The notes under the pieces: generated by a model
The model's input: the letters and a program-made list of their open reading frames with translations, nothing else
What the model was told of the DNA's origin: nothing
Database searches by the model: none
Assembly: GCF_003610785.1 (NCBI RefSeq)
Contig: NZ_RAQQ01000002.1
Location: 372,001 to 436,000, forward strand
DNA length: 64,000 nt
Source: Micromonospora globbae
GTDB taxonomy: Bacteria > Actinomycetota > Actinomycetes > Mycobacteriales > Micromonosporaceae
Reading direction: 5' to 3'
Translations under genes and position numbers: made by a program
In this document: positions 43,458 through 51,567 of the stretch, piece after piece
How positions within the stretch are numbered: position 1 is the stretch's first letter
Layout of the letters: the number at the start of each line of letters is the position of its first letter

Positions 43458-44573
43458 GTGGGAACCGATGCCCTCTATCCGCCGGAGCGGTTGGCCGCCG
43501 CGCGCCGGGCCACCGCCGCCGCGGGCCTTTCCGCGCTGCTGCTCACGCCCGGCTCCGACCTGCGCTACCTGACCGGCTACGACGCGCGCGTGAGCGAGCG
43601 GCTGACGTGCCTCGTGCTGCCCGTGGAGGGCGAGCCGACGCTCATCGTGCCGACGCTGGAACGGCCCGCCGCGGAGGCGTCCCCCGCGCCCGACACCGGC
43701 GTGCGCATCGTCGACCACGCCGACGGCACCGACCCGTACCCGCTGGTCACCGCCGCCCTCGGCGGGCCCGTGGCCGCCGTCGGGCTGGCCGACCGGATGT
43801 GGGCCGAGCAGGTCCTCGCCCTGCGCGCGGCCCTGCCCGGCGCCCGGCAGCGGCTCGCCGGCGACGTGCTGCGGGAGCTGCGCGTGCGCAAGTCCCCGGC
43901 CGAGGTGGCGGCGCTGGCCGAGGCCGGCGCGGCGATCGACGCCGTGCACCGGCGGATGGGGGAGTGGCTGCGCCCGGGCCGCACCGAGGCCGAGGTGGCC
44001 GCCGACATCGCGGCCGCGATCCGGGCCGCCGGCCACGTGAGCGTCGACTTCGTCATCGTCGCGGCCGGGCCCAACGGGGCGAGCCCCCACCACAGCACCT
44101 CCGACCGCCCCATCGGCGCCGGCGAGCCGGTCGTCGTCGACATCGGCGGCACCATGCCGTCGGGCTACCGCTCGGACTGCACCCGCACGTACGTGACCGG
44201 CGGGCCGGCCCCGGCCGAGTTCAGCGACTACTACGACGTGCTGTGGGAGGCGCAGCGCGCGGCCGTGGCGGCCGTACGCCCGGGGGTGAGCGCCGAGGCG
44301 GTCGACGCCGTCGCCCGGGACATCATCACGGTCGCCGGCTACGGTCCCGCCTTCCTGCACCGCACGGGGCACGGTATCGGGCTGGACGGGCACGAGGAGC
44401 CCTACGTCGTGGCCGGCAACGCCCGGCCGCTGGAGGCCGGGATGGCCTTCTCCATCGAACCCGGCATCTACCTCGCGGGGCGGCACGGCGCCCGGATCGA
44501 GGACATCGTCGTCTGCACGACGGACGGCGGGCAACGGCTCAACACCACCCCCACGGAGCTCATCGCGCTATGA
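43458..44573 (+). CDS. M24-family Xaa-Pro dipeptidase (PepE/PepQ-like)
   Basis: This 371-residue protein has an N-terminal creatinase-like domain (LLTPGSDLRYLTGYDARVSERLT) and a pita-bread catalytic domain with the five metal ligands in VVVDIGGTM, RSDCTRTY, HRTGHGIGLDGHEEP, SIEPGIYL and ARIEDIVV. Such enzymes cut dipeptides with C-terminal proline in the cytoplasm. The M. tuberculosis homologue is PepE (Rv2089c), also near helY. The stop overlaps the acyl-CoA dehydrogenase start by 4 nt (ATGA), so the two form an operon. Confidence 0.93.
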   Translation: MGTDALYPPERLAAARRATAAAGLSALLLTPGSDLRYLTGYDARVSERLTCLVLPVEGEPTLIVPTLERPAAEASPAPDTGVRIVDHADGTDPYPLVTAALGGPVAAVGLADRMWAEQVLALRAALPGARQRLAGDVLRELRVRKSPAEVAALAEAGAAIDAVHRRMGEWLRPGRTEAEVAADIAAAIRAAGHVSVDFVIVAAGPNGASPHHSTSDRPIGAGEPVVVDIGGTMPSGYRSDCTRTYVTGGPAPAEFSDYYDVLWEAQRAAVAAVRPGVSAEAVDAVARDIITVAGYGPAFLHRTGHGIGLDGHEEPYVVAGNARPLEAGMAFSIEPGIYLAGRHGARIEDIVVCTTDGGQRLNTTPTELIAL

Positions 44574-45712
44574 CTGTCGATCGGATCCTGCCCACCGACG
44601 AGGCCCGCGACCTGCTGGACCTCGCCACCGAGCTCGCCGACCGGGAACTCGCGCCGAAGGTCACCGCCTACGAGGAGCGCGCCGAGTTCCCCCGCGAGGT
44701 GCTGCGCACCCTGGGCCGCGCCGGGCTGCTCGGCCTGCCCTACCCCGAGCAGTACGGCGGCGCGGCCCAGCCGTACGAGGTGTACCTGCAGGTGCTGGAG
44801 ATCCTCGCCAGCCGCTGGCTCGCGGTCGCCGAGGCGGTCAGCGTGCACACCCTCTCCTGCTACCCCCTCGCCCAGTTCGGCACGGACGAGCAGCGCAAGC
44901 TCCTGCCCGACATGATCGGCGGGGAACTGCTCGGCGCGTACTGCCTCACGGAGCCGCAGGGCGGCTCGGACGCCGCGGCGTTGACCACGAGGGCGGCGCG
45001 CGACGGCGACGGGTACGTGCTCACCGGCACCAAGGCGTGGATCACCCACGCCCGGGTGGCCGACTTCTACACCGTCTTCTGCCGCACCGGCGGGCCCGGC
45101 CCGAAGGGGATCTCCTGCCTGCTCGCCGACCGGGCGACGCCGGGCATCGTGCCCCAGGCCGCCGAGCGCACCATGGGGCTGCGGTCCTCGCCGGTCGCGC
45201 AGATCGCGTTCGACGGCGCCCGGGTGCCGGCGGAGCGGCTCATCGGCGCCGAGGGGACGGGCTTCACCATCGCCATGTCGGCGCTGGACTCCGGACGGCT
45301 GGGCATCGCGGCCTGCGCGGTGGGCCTCGCCCAGGCGGCGCTGGACTACGCGGTCGACTACGCCCGGCAGCGGCGGCAGTTCGGCCGGGCGATCATCGAC
45401 TTCCAGGGCCTCGGCTTCATCCTGGCCGACCACGCCACCCAGATCTCCGCGGCGCGGGCGCTGACGCTCGCGGCCGCCCGCCTGCGCGACGCCGGCCGGC
45501 CGTACGCCACCGAGGCGGCCAAGGCGAAGCTGTTCGCCACCGACGTGGCGATGCGGGTGACCACCGACGCGGTCCAGGTGCTGGGGGGCGCCGGCTACGT
45601 GGCGGACCACCCGGTCGAGCGGTACATGCGCGAGGCGAAGGTGCTCCAGATCGTCGAGGGCACCAACCAGATCCAGCGCGTGGTGATCTCCCGGGCGCTC
45701 GCGAAGGGCTGA
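44570..45712 (+). CDS. Acyl-CoA dehydrogenase
   Basis: This 380-residue protein starts at ATG 44570 inside the end of the peptidase gene. It has the full acyl-CoA dehydrogenase fold: FAD-binding blocks YCLTEPQGGSDAAAL and ITHARVADFYTVFCRTG, helix region YARQRRQFGRAIIDFQG, and the C-terminal block QVLGGAGYVADHPVERYMREAKVLQIVEGTNQIQR, whose Glu in VEGTNQ is the catalytic base of short-chain types. The reaction is FAD-dependent 2,3-desaturation of an acyl-CoA. The substrate (short-chain or branched) is not decidable. It could serve beta-oxidation of products of the kam pathway, but it is not in that operon. Confidence 0.93.
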   Translation: MTVDRILPTDEARDLLDLATELADRELAPKVTAYEERAEFPREVLRTLGRAGLLGLPYPEQYGGAAQPYEVYLQVLEILASRWLAVAEAVSVHTLSCYPLAQFGTDEQRKLLPDMIGGELLGAYCLTEPQGGSDAAALTTRAARDGDGYVLTGTKAWITHARVADFYTVFCRTGGPGPKGISCLLADRATPGIVPQAAERTMGLRSSPVAQIAFDGARVPAERLIGAEGTGFTIAMSALDSGRLGIAACAVGLAQAALDYAVDYARQRRQFGRAIIDFQGLGFILADHATQISAARALTLAAARLRDAGRPYATEAAKAKLFATDVAMRVTTDAVQVLGGAGYVADHPVERYMREAKVLQIVEGTNQIQRVVISRALAKG

Positions 45713-45809
45713 CTGACCGACGGTGGCGAGGCCGGTGCGGTCGGTCGATCGCGGCCCCGCCGGCCCGCCCCGGCCGCCCTGCCTCGTCGCCGTGGCGCGT
45801 TTTTCCCGG

Positions 45810-45822
45810 TAGGTTGCACGCC
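45810..45822 (+). promoter_or_regulatory. Leaderless-type -10 box for the Lrp gene
   Basis: TAGGTT (45810-45815) ends exactly 7 nt before GTG 45823. Confidence 0.5.
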
Positions 45823-46329
45823 GTGGAGGAGACCGACCGTGCCATCGTCGCCGCGCTGACCGCTGACGGGCGGCTGTCGTACACCGATCTGGCCGAGAAG
45901 GTGGGCCTGTCGGTCTCGGCGGTGCACCAGCGGGTGCGCCGGCTGGAGCAGCGGGGCGTCATCAAGGGGTACGCGGCGCGGGTCTCGTTCGAGGCGCTGG
46001 ACCTGCCGCTGACCGCGTTCGTGGCGATCCGGCCGTTCGACCCGTCCCAGCCCGACGACGCGCCCGAGCGGCTGGCCCACCTGCCGGAGATCGACTCGTG
46101 CTACTCGGTGGCGGGGGAGGACTTCTACCTCCTGCTGGTGCGCGTGGCCGGCCCGGCGGACCTGGAGCGGGTGCTCCAGGAGATCCGCACGGCGGCGAAC
46201 GTCACGACCCGCACGACGGTCGTGCTCTCCACCCCGTACGAGAACCGGCCGCCGAAGATCAGTGCCGAGCAGCCGAATCGGGCGCGGTCCCGGGCGCCGG
46301 AGGAGCGGGCTGGTTCCAGCGCAGGATGA
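45823..46329 (+). CDS. Lrp/AsnC-family transcriptional regulator
   Basis: This 168-residue protein has an N-terminal HTH (ETDRAIVAALTADGRLSYTDLAEKVGLSVSAVHQRVRRLEQRGVIKGY) and an RAM effector domain (CYSVAGEDFYLLLVRVAGPADLERVL). Such octameric regulators respond to amino acids. It follows the peptidase-dehydrogenase pair, so a role in amino-acid catabolism is plausible; the kam cluster 2.6 kb away is another candidate target. Its 3' end overlaps the convergent histidine phosphatase gene by 71 nt. Confidence 0.92.
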   Translation: MEETDRAIVAALTADGRLSYTDLAEKVGLSVSAVHQRVRRLEQRGVIKGYAARVSFEALDLPLTAFVAIRPFDPSQPDDAPERLAHLPEIDSCYSVAGEDFYLLLVRVAGPADLERVLQEIRTAANVTTRTTVVLSTPYENRPPKISAEQPNRARSRAPEERAGSSAG

Positions 46330-46870
46330 CGCGCCGCCCGTGCTCGTGGCCGAGCACGCTCACGGTGGCGGTGTCCAGCCGCAGCAGCCCGCCCGCCGAC
46401 GGGGGCAGGCCGATCCACCGCGCGCCGAGCACCCGCAGGCTGTGCGCGTGGCCGACCAGCGCGACGGTGCCCCGGTCGAGCAGGGGGGTCACCCGCGCGA
46501 GCACCCGGTCGAGGCGCTCACCGACCTGACCCGGGGACTCCCCGCCGGGGCAGCCGTCGGTCCAGATGTTCCAGTGCGGGTCGTGCTCGTGGATGTCGAC
46601 GGTGGTGCGGCCCTCGTACTTGCCGTAGTTCCACTCGGCGAGGTCCTCGTCGACGGCGTCGACGGTGAGCCCGGCGAGCTGGGCGGTGCGCAGCGCCCGG
46701 ATCCGGGGGCTGGCCAGCACGGTGACGAAGCGCCGGCCGGCCAGGAAGGCGGCCAGCGTGCGGGCCTGCCGCTCGCCGTCGGGGGTGAGCTCCAGGTCGG
46801 TGTACGACGTGTGCCGGCGACTGGCGCTCCAGGTCGTCTCGCCGTGCCGGATCAGCAGGATCTCACCCAT
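46259..46870 (-). CDS. Histidine phosphatase family protein
   Basis: This 203-residue protein begins MGEILLIRHGETTWSASRRHT with the RHG catalytic motif and phosphate-binding Arg, and carries AEWNYGKYEGRTT, the GGESPGQVGERLDRVL block and the second catalytic His in LVGHAHSLRVLGARWIG. It belongs to the broad-specificity phosphatase branch of the phosphoglycerate-mutase superfamily. The substrate is unknown. The last 71 nt overlap the Lrp gene on the other strand, an unusually long convergent overlap in this window. Confidence 0.9.
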   Translation of the reverse strand: MGEILLIRHGETTWSASRRHTSYTDLELTPDGERQARTLAAFLAGRRFVTVLASPRIRALRTAQLAGLTVDAVDEDLAEWNYGKYEGRTTVDIHEHDPHWNIWTDGCPGGESPGQVGERLDRVLARVTPLLDRGTVALVGHAHSLRVLGARWIGLPPSAGGLLRLDTATVSVLGHEHGRRVILRWNQPAPPAPGTAPDSAARH

Positions 46871-46924
46871 GCGCCCAGTTAACCATCGTGGTCGTGAGCG
46901 TCGGGCGGTGGTGCCGAGGGGCGG

Positions 46925-47764
46925 TCACCCGGCCAGGGACTGGGTGCCGAGGACGGTCAGCAGGGCGAGCCGTTCGGCGTCCTCGGTGCCCGGCGCCGCG
47001 GTGTAGACCATGATCCGCAGGTCGCTGCCGGCGACGGTGAGCACGTCGCAGTCGAGTGTCAGCGTGCCGACGTGCGGATGGTCGATGGTCTTGCGGGCGG
47101 ACTCGTGCCGGCCCACGACACCCGAGTCCCACAGCTCGGCGAAGCGGTCGCTGCGCGCCCGCAGCTCGGTGACGAGCCGTCGCAGGCGCGGGTCGTCGGG
47201 GTAGCGTGCGACGGCGGAGCGCAGGTCGCCGACCAGCGCGGTCTGGAGGCCCAGGCGCTCCTCGGGGGTGAGTCGGGTGCGGGAGTCGGAGCCGAGGAAC
47301 TGCCGCCACACGCCGTTGTTCTCCTCGGCCCGCCGCGCGGAGGGGTCACCCATGAGCGCCGCGTACGGCGGGTTGGCCACGAGCAGCGTCCACGACGCGT
47401 CGTAGACCGCGACGGGGGTGCCGGCCAGCCGGTCGAGCAGCCGCTGGACGCTCGCGGTGATCTCGGTGGGCATGGTGTGCGGGCCGGGTGGCGCCAGCCC
47501 GGCCAGCCGGTGGAGGTGGGCGCGCTCGGCTCCGGAGAGCCGCAGCGCCCGGGCCAGGGCCGCGACGACCTGCGCCGAGGGATGGGACGCGCGGCCCTGT
47601 TCGAGGCGGGTGAGGTAGTCGACGGAGATGCCCGCCAGCAGGGCCAGCTCCTCCCGGCGCAGGCCGGCGGCGCGCCGTGGTCCGCCAGCCGGCAGTCCGG
47701 CGGCCTCGGGGGGCACCCGGTCGCGCCAGCGGCGCACCGTCCGCCCGAACTCCGTGGTCGTCAC
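46925..47764 (-). CDS. XRE-family regulator with MmyB-like ligand domain
   Basis: This 279-residue protein starts at GTG 47764 with CTGGAGG. Residues 1-85 hold an XRE HTH (LRREELALLAGISVDYLTRLEQGRASHPSAQVVAALARAL). The C-terminal MmyB-type domain (about 105-275) has YDASWTLLVANPPYAALMGD and the TLDCDVLTVAGSDLRIMVYTAAPGT block, which in this family binds fatty-acid-like ligands. These regulators usually repress an adjacent divergent short-chain dehydrogenase, exactly the arrangement here (101 nt apart). Confidence 0.93.
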   Translation of the reverse strand: MTTTEFGRTVRRWRDRVPPEAAGLPAGGPRRAAGLRREELALLAGISVDYLTRLEQGRASHPSAQVVAALARALRLSGAERAHLHRLAGLAPPGPHTMPTEITASVQRLLDRLAGTPVAVYDASWTLLVANPPYAALMGDPSARRAEENNGVWRQFLGSDSRTRLTPEERLGLQTALVGDLRSAVARYPDDPRLRRLVTELRARSDRFAELWDSGVVGRHESARKTIDHPHVGTLTLDCDVLTVAGSDLRIMVYTAAPGTEDAERLALLTVLGTQSLAG

Positions 47765-47865
47765 GCCTCCAGTCTGCCGCGACGGCGGCGGCCCGGGGTG
47801 GCCCTGACGGTCCCAGGAAGACCGGGCGCCTGGCTGGTCGCCCGGCGCGGGCGCAGCGTGGGGGC

Positions 47866-48573
47866 ATGACGACGACACTGATCACCGGAGCGAACAAGGG
47901 ACTCGGGTTCGAGACCGCCCGGCGGCTGGTGGCCGCGGGGCACACCGTCTGGGTCGGCAGCCGGGACGCGGAACGTGGCCGCCGGGCCGCCGAGCGGCTC
48001 GGCGCCCGGTTCGTCCTGCTGGACGTCACCGACGACGCCTCGGTGGCGGCGGCGGTGCGGGCGGTCGAGGCCGAGGGCGGGTTGGACGTGCTGGTCAACA
48101 ACGCCGGTATCGAGGGGCGCACGGCGGACAACGGGATCGTCGGCGCGGGGGAGGTGACCGCCGAGCACATGCGGACGCTGTTCGAGACGAACGTGTTCGG
48201 GCTGGTCCGGGTCACCCACGCCTTCCTGCCGCTGTTGCGGCGCTCGGCCGCGCCCGTCGTGGTGAACGTGAGCAGCGGCCTGGCGTCCCTCACCGCGCTC
48301 ACCGACCCGACGACGCCGGCGTACGGCTATCCCGGTGTCGCGTACCCGGCGTCGAAGGCGGCGGTCAACGCGGTCACCGTGCAGTACGCGAAGGCCTTCC
48401 CGCGGATGCGGATCAACGCGGTGGAGCCCGGTTTCACCAGGACGGACCTCAACGGGCGGACCGGCACGCAGACCGTCGAGGAGGGCGCCGAGATCATCGT
48501 CCGGATGGCCCAGGTGGCTCCGGACGGCCCCACCGGCACGTACGTGGCCGCGTCCGGGCCGCTGCCCTGGTGA
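47866..48573 (+). CDS. Short-chain dehydrogenase/reductase
   Basis: This 235-residue protein has the NAD(P)-binding TGANKGLGFETARRL, the NNAG motif (LVNNAGIEG), the active-site Ser in VNVSSGLASL and catalytic YPASK with Tyr and Lys. The arginine in VGSRDAERGRR after strand 2 favours NADPH. It is a classical SDR of carbonyl-reductase type, with unknown substrate. The start is ATG 47866. It is divergent from, and likely regulated by, the XRE/MmyB gene. Confidence 0.92.
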   Translation: MTTTLITGANKGLGFETARRLVAAGHTVWVGSRDAERGRRAAERLGARFVLLDVTDDASVAAAVRAVEAEGGLDVLVNNAGIEGRTADNGIVGAGEVTAEHMRTLFETNVFGLVRVTHAFLPLLRRSAAPVVVNVSSGLASLTALTDPTTPAYGYPGVAYPASKAAVNAVTVQYAKAFPRMRINAVEPGFTRTDLNGRTGTQTVEEGAEIIVRMAQVAPDGPTGTYVAASGPLPW

Positions 48574-48706
48574 CGTTACCTATCTTCCTAGGACGCCATA
48601 CGCGGTGGGCGGCCACGCACACATGCGCGGAGGCACCCACGGGGGTTTGCGGACGAGCACGCCGGGCAGGCGACGGAACGGATCGGCGGCACACCGAGGA
48701 GGCGAG

Positions 48707-48886
48707 ATGAGCTTCACCGACCGGGCGAAGGAGCGCATCCAGGAGTTGGCCGGCGCCGTGAAGGAGCGGATCGGCGACGCCACCGACAACGAGCGGCTGC
48801 GGGCCGAGGGCGCGAGCCAGCAGAGCACGGCGCGGGCTCAGCGTACGGAGGCCGGGCGGGACGTCCGCGACGCGTTCGACAGGTGA
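48707..48886 (+). CDS. CsbD-family stress-response protein
   Basis: This 59-residue hydrophilic protein starts at ATG 48707 with GAGGAGGCGAG. It has the CsbD pattern KERIQELAGAVKERIGDATDNERLRAEG followed by a Gln/Ala/Arg-rich tail. CsbD proteins are small cytoplasmic proteins induced in general stress; molecular function is unknown. A very strong hairpin follows at 48905-48945. Confidence 0.88.
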   Translation: MSFTDRAKERIQELAGAVKERIGDATDNERLRAEGASQQSTARAQRTEAGRDVRDAFDR

Positions 48887-48904
48887 GGCGCGTACGCGGG
48901 CATG

Positions 48905-48945
48905 CGAAGGGGCCCGTCACCCCGCGAGGGTGACGGGCCCCTTCG
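48905..48945. terminator. 18-bp perfect bidirectional terminator hairpin
   Basis: CGAAGGGGCCCGTCACCC (48905-48922) pairs perfectly with 48928-48945 around a 5-nt loop, between the convergent csbD-like and kamA genes. Confidence 0.85.
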
Positions 48946-48953
48946 TGGCGCGG

Positions 48954-50360
48954 TCAGTCGTCGCGGTGGGCCGCCCACCAGGCCTGCCCGGACTCGGGCA
49001 GGGTGTCGATCGGGTCGTAGTAGGCGTAGCGCTTGTTGAGCGCTTCGAGGTCGGCGGACTCGATCGAGGTGCGGTAGTTCTTGGTCCAGTAGGAGATGCC
49101 GCGCTCGCGGTCGTACTCGGTGAGCATGTGCACCCAGCGCTTGCCGACGAAGGGCACGTCGCAGACGATCCGCGGGGTCGCGTACCCGGGCAGGTAGCCC
49201 ATGATGTCGTGCTGGAGCTGCTGGGCGTGCCAGACCGGGACGCGCCAGTGCTCGGCGTTGGGGATCATGTCGCACATGTAGAAGTAGTACGGCAGGATGC
49301 CGGCCTCGCCCTGGAGCGCGAAGCAGAGGTCGAGCAGGTCCTTCGATGTGGCGTTGACGCCGCGCATGAGGACGCCCTGGTTGCGGACGTCGCGGACGCC
49401 GACGTCGAGCGCGGTCTGGGCGGCGCGGGCGACCAGCGGGGTGAGCGACTGGGCGTGGTTGACGTGCGTGTGGATCGCGAGGTTGACGCCGCGGCGGGCG
49501 GCCGTGCGGGCGACGCGTTCGAGGCCCTCGACGACGTCGGGCTGGAGCCAGTGCTGCGGCAGGCCCATGAGCGCCTTGGTGGCGAGCCGGATGTCGCGGA
49601 TGGTCTCGATCTCGAGCAGCCGCATGAGGTAGCTCTCGAGGTTCTTCCAGGGCACGTTGGCGACGTCTCCGCCGGAGACGACGACGTCGCGGACCCCGGG
49701 GTGGGCCTTGAGGTAGGTGATGTGGGCGTCGTAGCGGTCGACCGGTTTGAGGGTGAGCTTGAGCTTGTCGACGGTGGGGGTGGAGTTGCCGACGAGGTCC
49801 ATGCGGGTGCAGTGGCCGCAGTACTGCGGGCAGGTGGAGAGCAGCTCGGCGAGGACCTTGGTGGGGTAGCGGTGGGTGAGGCCCTCGGCGACCCACATGT
49901 CGTGCTCGTGCAGTGAGTCGCGGGTGGCGTACGGGTGGGAGGGCCAGTCGGTGCGCCGGTCGGAGGCGACGGGGATCATGTAGCGCCGGACGGGGTCGGC
50001 GTAGAAGGCGTCGGTGGTGACGGGCGCGAACGGCACCATGGTGTTGAGCATCTGCGGCGGCACGAGCATCGACATGGTGGCGTGCGTGGCCTGGTCGGCG
50101 GCGAGGTCGTCGTAGAAGGTGTCGTCGACGAGGTCGCCGAGGACGGCGCGCAGCTGCTTGATGTTCTTGACGCAGTTGACCCGCTGCCACTGGGCGGATT
50201 CCCACTGCTCGCGGGTGACGTGGCGCCAGCCGGGGAAGCGGGTCCAGTCGGGTTCGACGAGTGGGGCCCGCCGGTACTCGTAGGGCTGTCCGGTGGTGGG
50301 GACCGCTGCCGGGGTGGGGCGGGCAGTGGGGATGGTCTCCACCGGTTGTGTCTGGGTCAC
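48954..50360 (-). CDS. kamA: Lysine 2,3-aminomutase (radical SAM/PLP)
   Basis: This 468-residue protein starts at GTG 50360 with GAGGAGGGG. The radical-SAM cluster motif is CPQYCGHC (C177, C181, C184). Downstream are GLTHRYP, VVSGGD and QGVLMRGVN family blocks. Asp residues equivalent to the lysine side-chain ligands of the clostridial enzyme appear retained: D364 (YMCD) and D401 (VCD), 37 apart as in the reference from memory. The PLP-lysine loop is unusual: DVPFVGK (K407) instead of DAPGGGGK, one residue shorter. The reaction is L-lysine to L-beta-lysine, the first step of the cluster, and the gene is divergent from kdd. Alternative: a related beta-amino-acid mutase used elsewhere, e.g. in secondary metabolism. 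Confidence 0.88.
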   Translation of the reverse strand: MTQTQPVETIPTARPTPAAVPTTGQPYEYRRAPLVEPDWTRFPGWRHVTREQWESAQWQRVNCVKNIKQLRAVLGDLVDDTFYDDLAADQATHATMSMLVPPQMLNTMVPFAPVTTDAFYADPVRRYMIPVASDRRTDWPSHPYATRDSLHEHDMWVAEGLTHRYPTKVLAELLSTCPQYCGHCTRMDLVGNSTPTVDKLKLTLKPVDRYDAHITYLKAHPGVRDVVVSGGDVANVPWKNLESYLMRLLEIETIRDIRLATKALMGLPQHWLQPDVVEGLERVARTAARRGVNLAIHTHVNHAQSLTPLVARAAQTALDVGVRDVRNQGVLMRGVNATSKDLLDLCFALQGEAGILPYYFYMCDMIPNAEHWRVPVWHAQQLQHDIMGYLPGYATPRIVCDVPFVGKRWVHMLTEYDRERGISYWTKNYRTSIESADLEALNKRYAYYDPIDTLPESGQAWWAAHRDD

Positions 50361-50407
50361 GGCCCCTCCTCAGTGTGGTGCGGGTGATCAGCGGCCCGAA
50401 GGCTACT

Positions 50408-50449
50408 GGAAAATATCCGGTGAAGAAATTAGTCTGCCGGAAGTTTTCC
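50408..50449. promoter_or_regulatory. Divergent kamA/kdd promoter region with imperfect dyad
   Basis: GGAAAATATCCGG (50408-50420) and CCGGAAGTTTTCC (50437-50449) form an 11-of-13 inverted repeat around an AT-rich core. TAGTCT (50430-50435) is a plausible -10 for kdd with TGGAAA 17 nt before it, so the dyad would cover -35 and the start point. A regulator could switch both divergent units here. Confidence 0.5.
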
Positions 50450-50501
50450 CGCGATGCGAGTCCTGGCCGGGGCTTCGGGCGGTTGTACAGGGGAGGTCGG
50501 C

Positions 50502-51563
50502 GTGACGTCGCTGGTGGGTCTGCACCGTGTCCTGGAACCGGCGGGCGTGCTGCCGCAGGCCGCCTGGCGGCTCGACGCGCGCCCCGAGATCGCGGCGAAC
50601 GAGGTGCGGATCCGGGTGGAGCGGCTGAATCTGGACGCGGCGAGCTTCCGGCAGCTGTGGGAGAAGCACGGCGGTGACGGGGACGCGGTCCGCGCCGAGG
50701 TGCTGGAGATCATCGCCACGCGGGGCAAGATGCAGAACCCGGTGACGGGCTCGGGCGGGATGCTCATCGGCACGGTGGAGGAGGCCGGCCCGCGGTCGCC
50801 GTTGGGCCTGCGGCCGGGGCAGCGGGTGGCGACGCTGGTGTCGTTGACGCTGACGCCGCTGGTGGTCACCGACGGGCTGGCGCGGTGGGACGGACGGAGC
50901 GAGCAGGTGCCGTGCGAGGGGCACGCGATCCTGTTCGCCCGGTCGATCGCCGCCGTGCTGCCCGAGGACGAGGATCCGCAGCTGTCGCTCGCGGTGCTGG
51001 ACGTGTGCGGGGCGCCGGCGTTGACGGCCCGGGTCGTGTCGCGGTACGTGGCCGACCGGGCGCGCGAGGGGGACGCCCGGCCGGTGACGGTGGCGGTGAT
51101 CGGCGGTGCGGGCAAGAGCGGCTCGTTGTCGCTGGCGGCGGCGCGGCGGGCGGGTGCCGCGCGTACGGTCGGGGTGGTGCCGGTGGCGGCGGAGCGGGAC
51201 GCGCTGACGGCGGCGGGCCTGGCCGACGCGGTGGCGTTGGCCGACGCCCGGGACCCGGTGGCGGTGTCGACGGCGGTGACGACGGCGCTGGGGGTGCCGG
51301 CGGACGTGACGGTGGTGTGCGTGGACGTGCCCGGGTGTGAGCACGGGGCGATCCTGGCCACGGCCGACGGCGGCACGGTGGTCTTCTTCTCGATGGCGAC
51401 GAGTTTCGCGGGTGCGGCGCTGGGCGCGGAGGGTCTGGCGGCGGACGTGACGATGCTGGTGGGCAACGGGTACGTGCCGGGTCACGCGGAGCTGGCGTTG
51501 GGGTTGCTGCGGGCCGAGCCGGGGGTCCGCCGGCTCTTCGAGTCGCGGTTGGCGGCAGACTGA
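50502..51563 (+). CDS. kdd: L-erythro-3,5-diaminohexanoate dehydrogenase
   Basis: This 353-residue protein starts at GTG 50502, chosen for the AGGGGAGG site; an in-frame ATG at 50454 lacks one. It has an alcohol-dehydrogenase-like N-terminus (ANEVRIRVERLNLDAASFRQL, NPVTGSGGMLIGTV) and a Rossmann domain with VAVIGGAGKSGSLSLAAARRAG. The pattern is that of Kdd in lysine fermenters: NAD-dependent oxidation of 3,5-diaminohexanoate to 5-amino-3-oxohexanoate. It heads a six-gene operon in which every later gene overlaps or nearly abuts. Being next to kamDE makes the assignment strong. Confidence 0.9.
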   Translation: MTSLVGLHRVLEPAGVLPQAAWRLDARPEIAANEVRIRVERLNLDAASFRQLWEKHGGDGDAVRAEVLEIIATRGKMQNPVTGSGGMLIGTVEEAGPRSPLGLRPGQRVATLVSLTLTPLVVTDGLARWDGRSEQVPCEGHAILFARSIAAVLPEDEDPQLSLAVLDVCGAPALTARVVSRYVADRAREGDARPVTVAVIGGAGKSGSLSLAAARRAGAARTVGVVPVAAERDALTAAGLADAVALADARDPVAVSTAVTTALGVPADVTVVCVDVPGCEHGAILATADGGTVVFFSMATSFAGAALGAEGLAADVTMLVGNGYVPGHAELALGLLRAEPGVRRLFESRLAAD

Positions 51564-51567
51564 CGCC

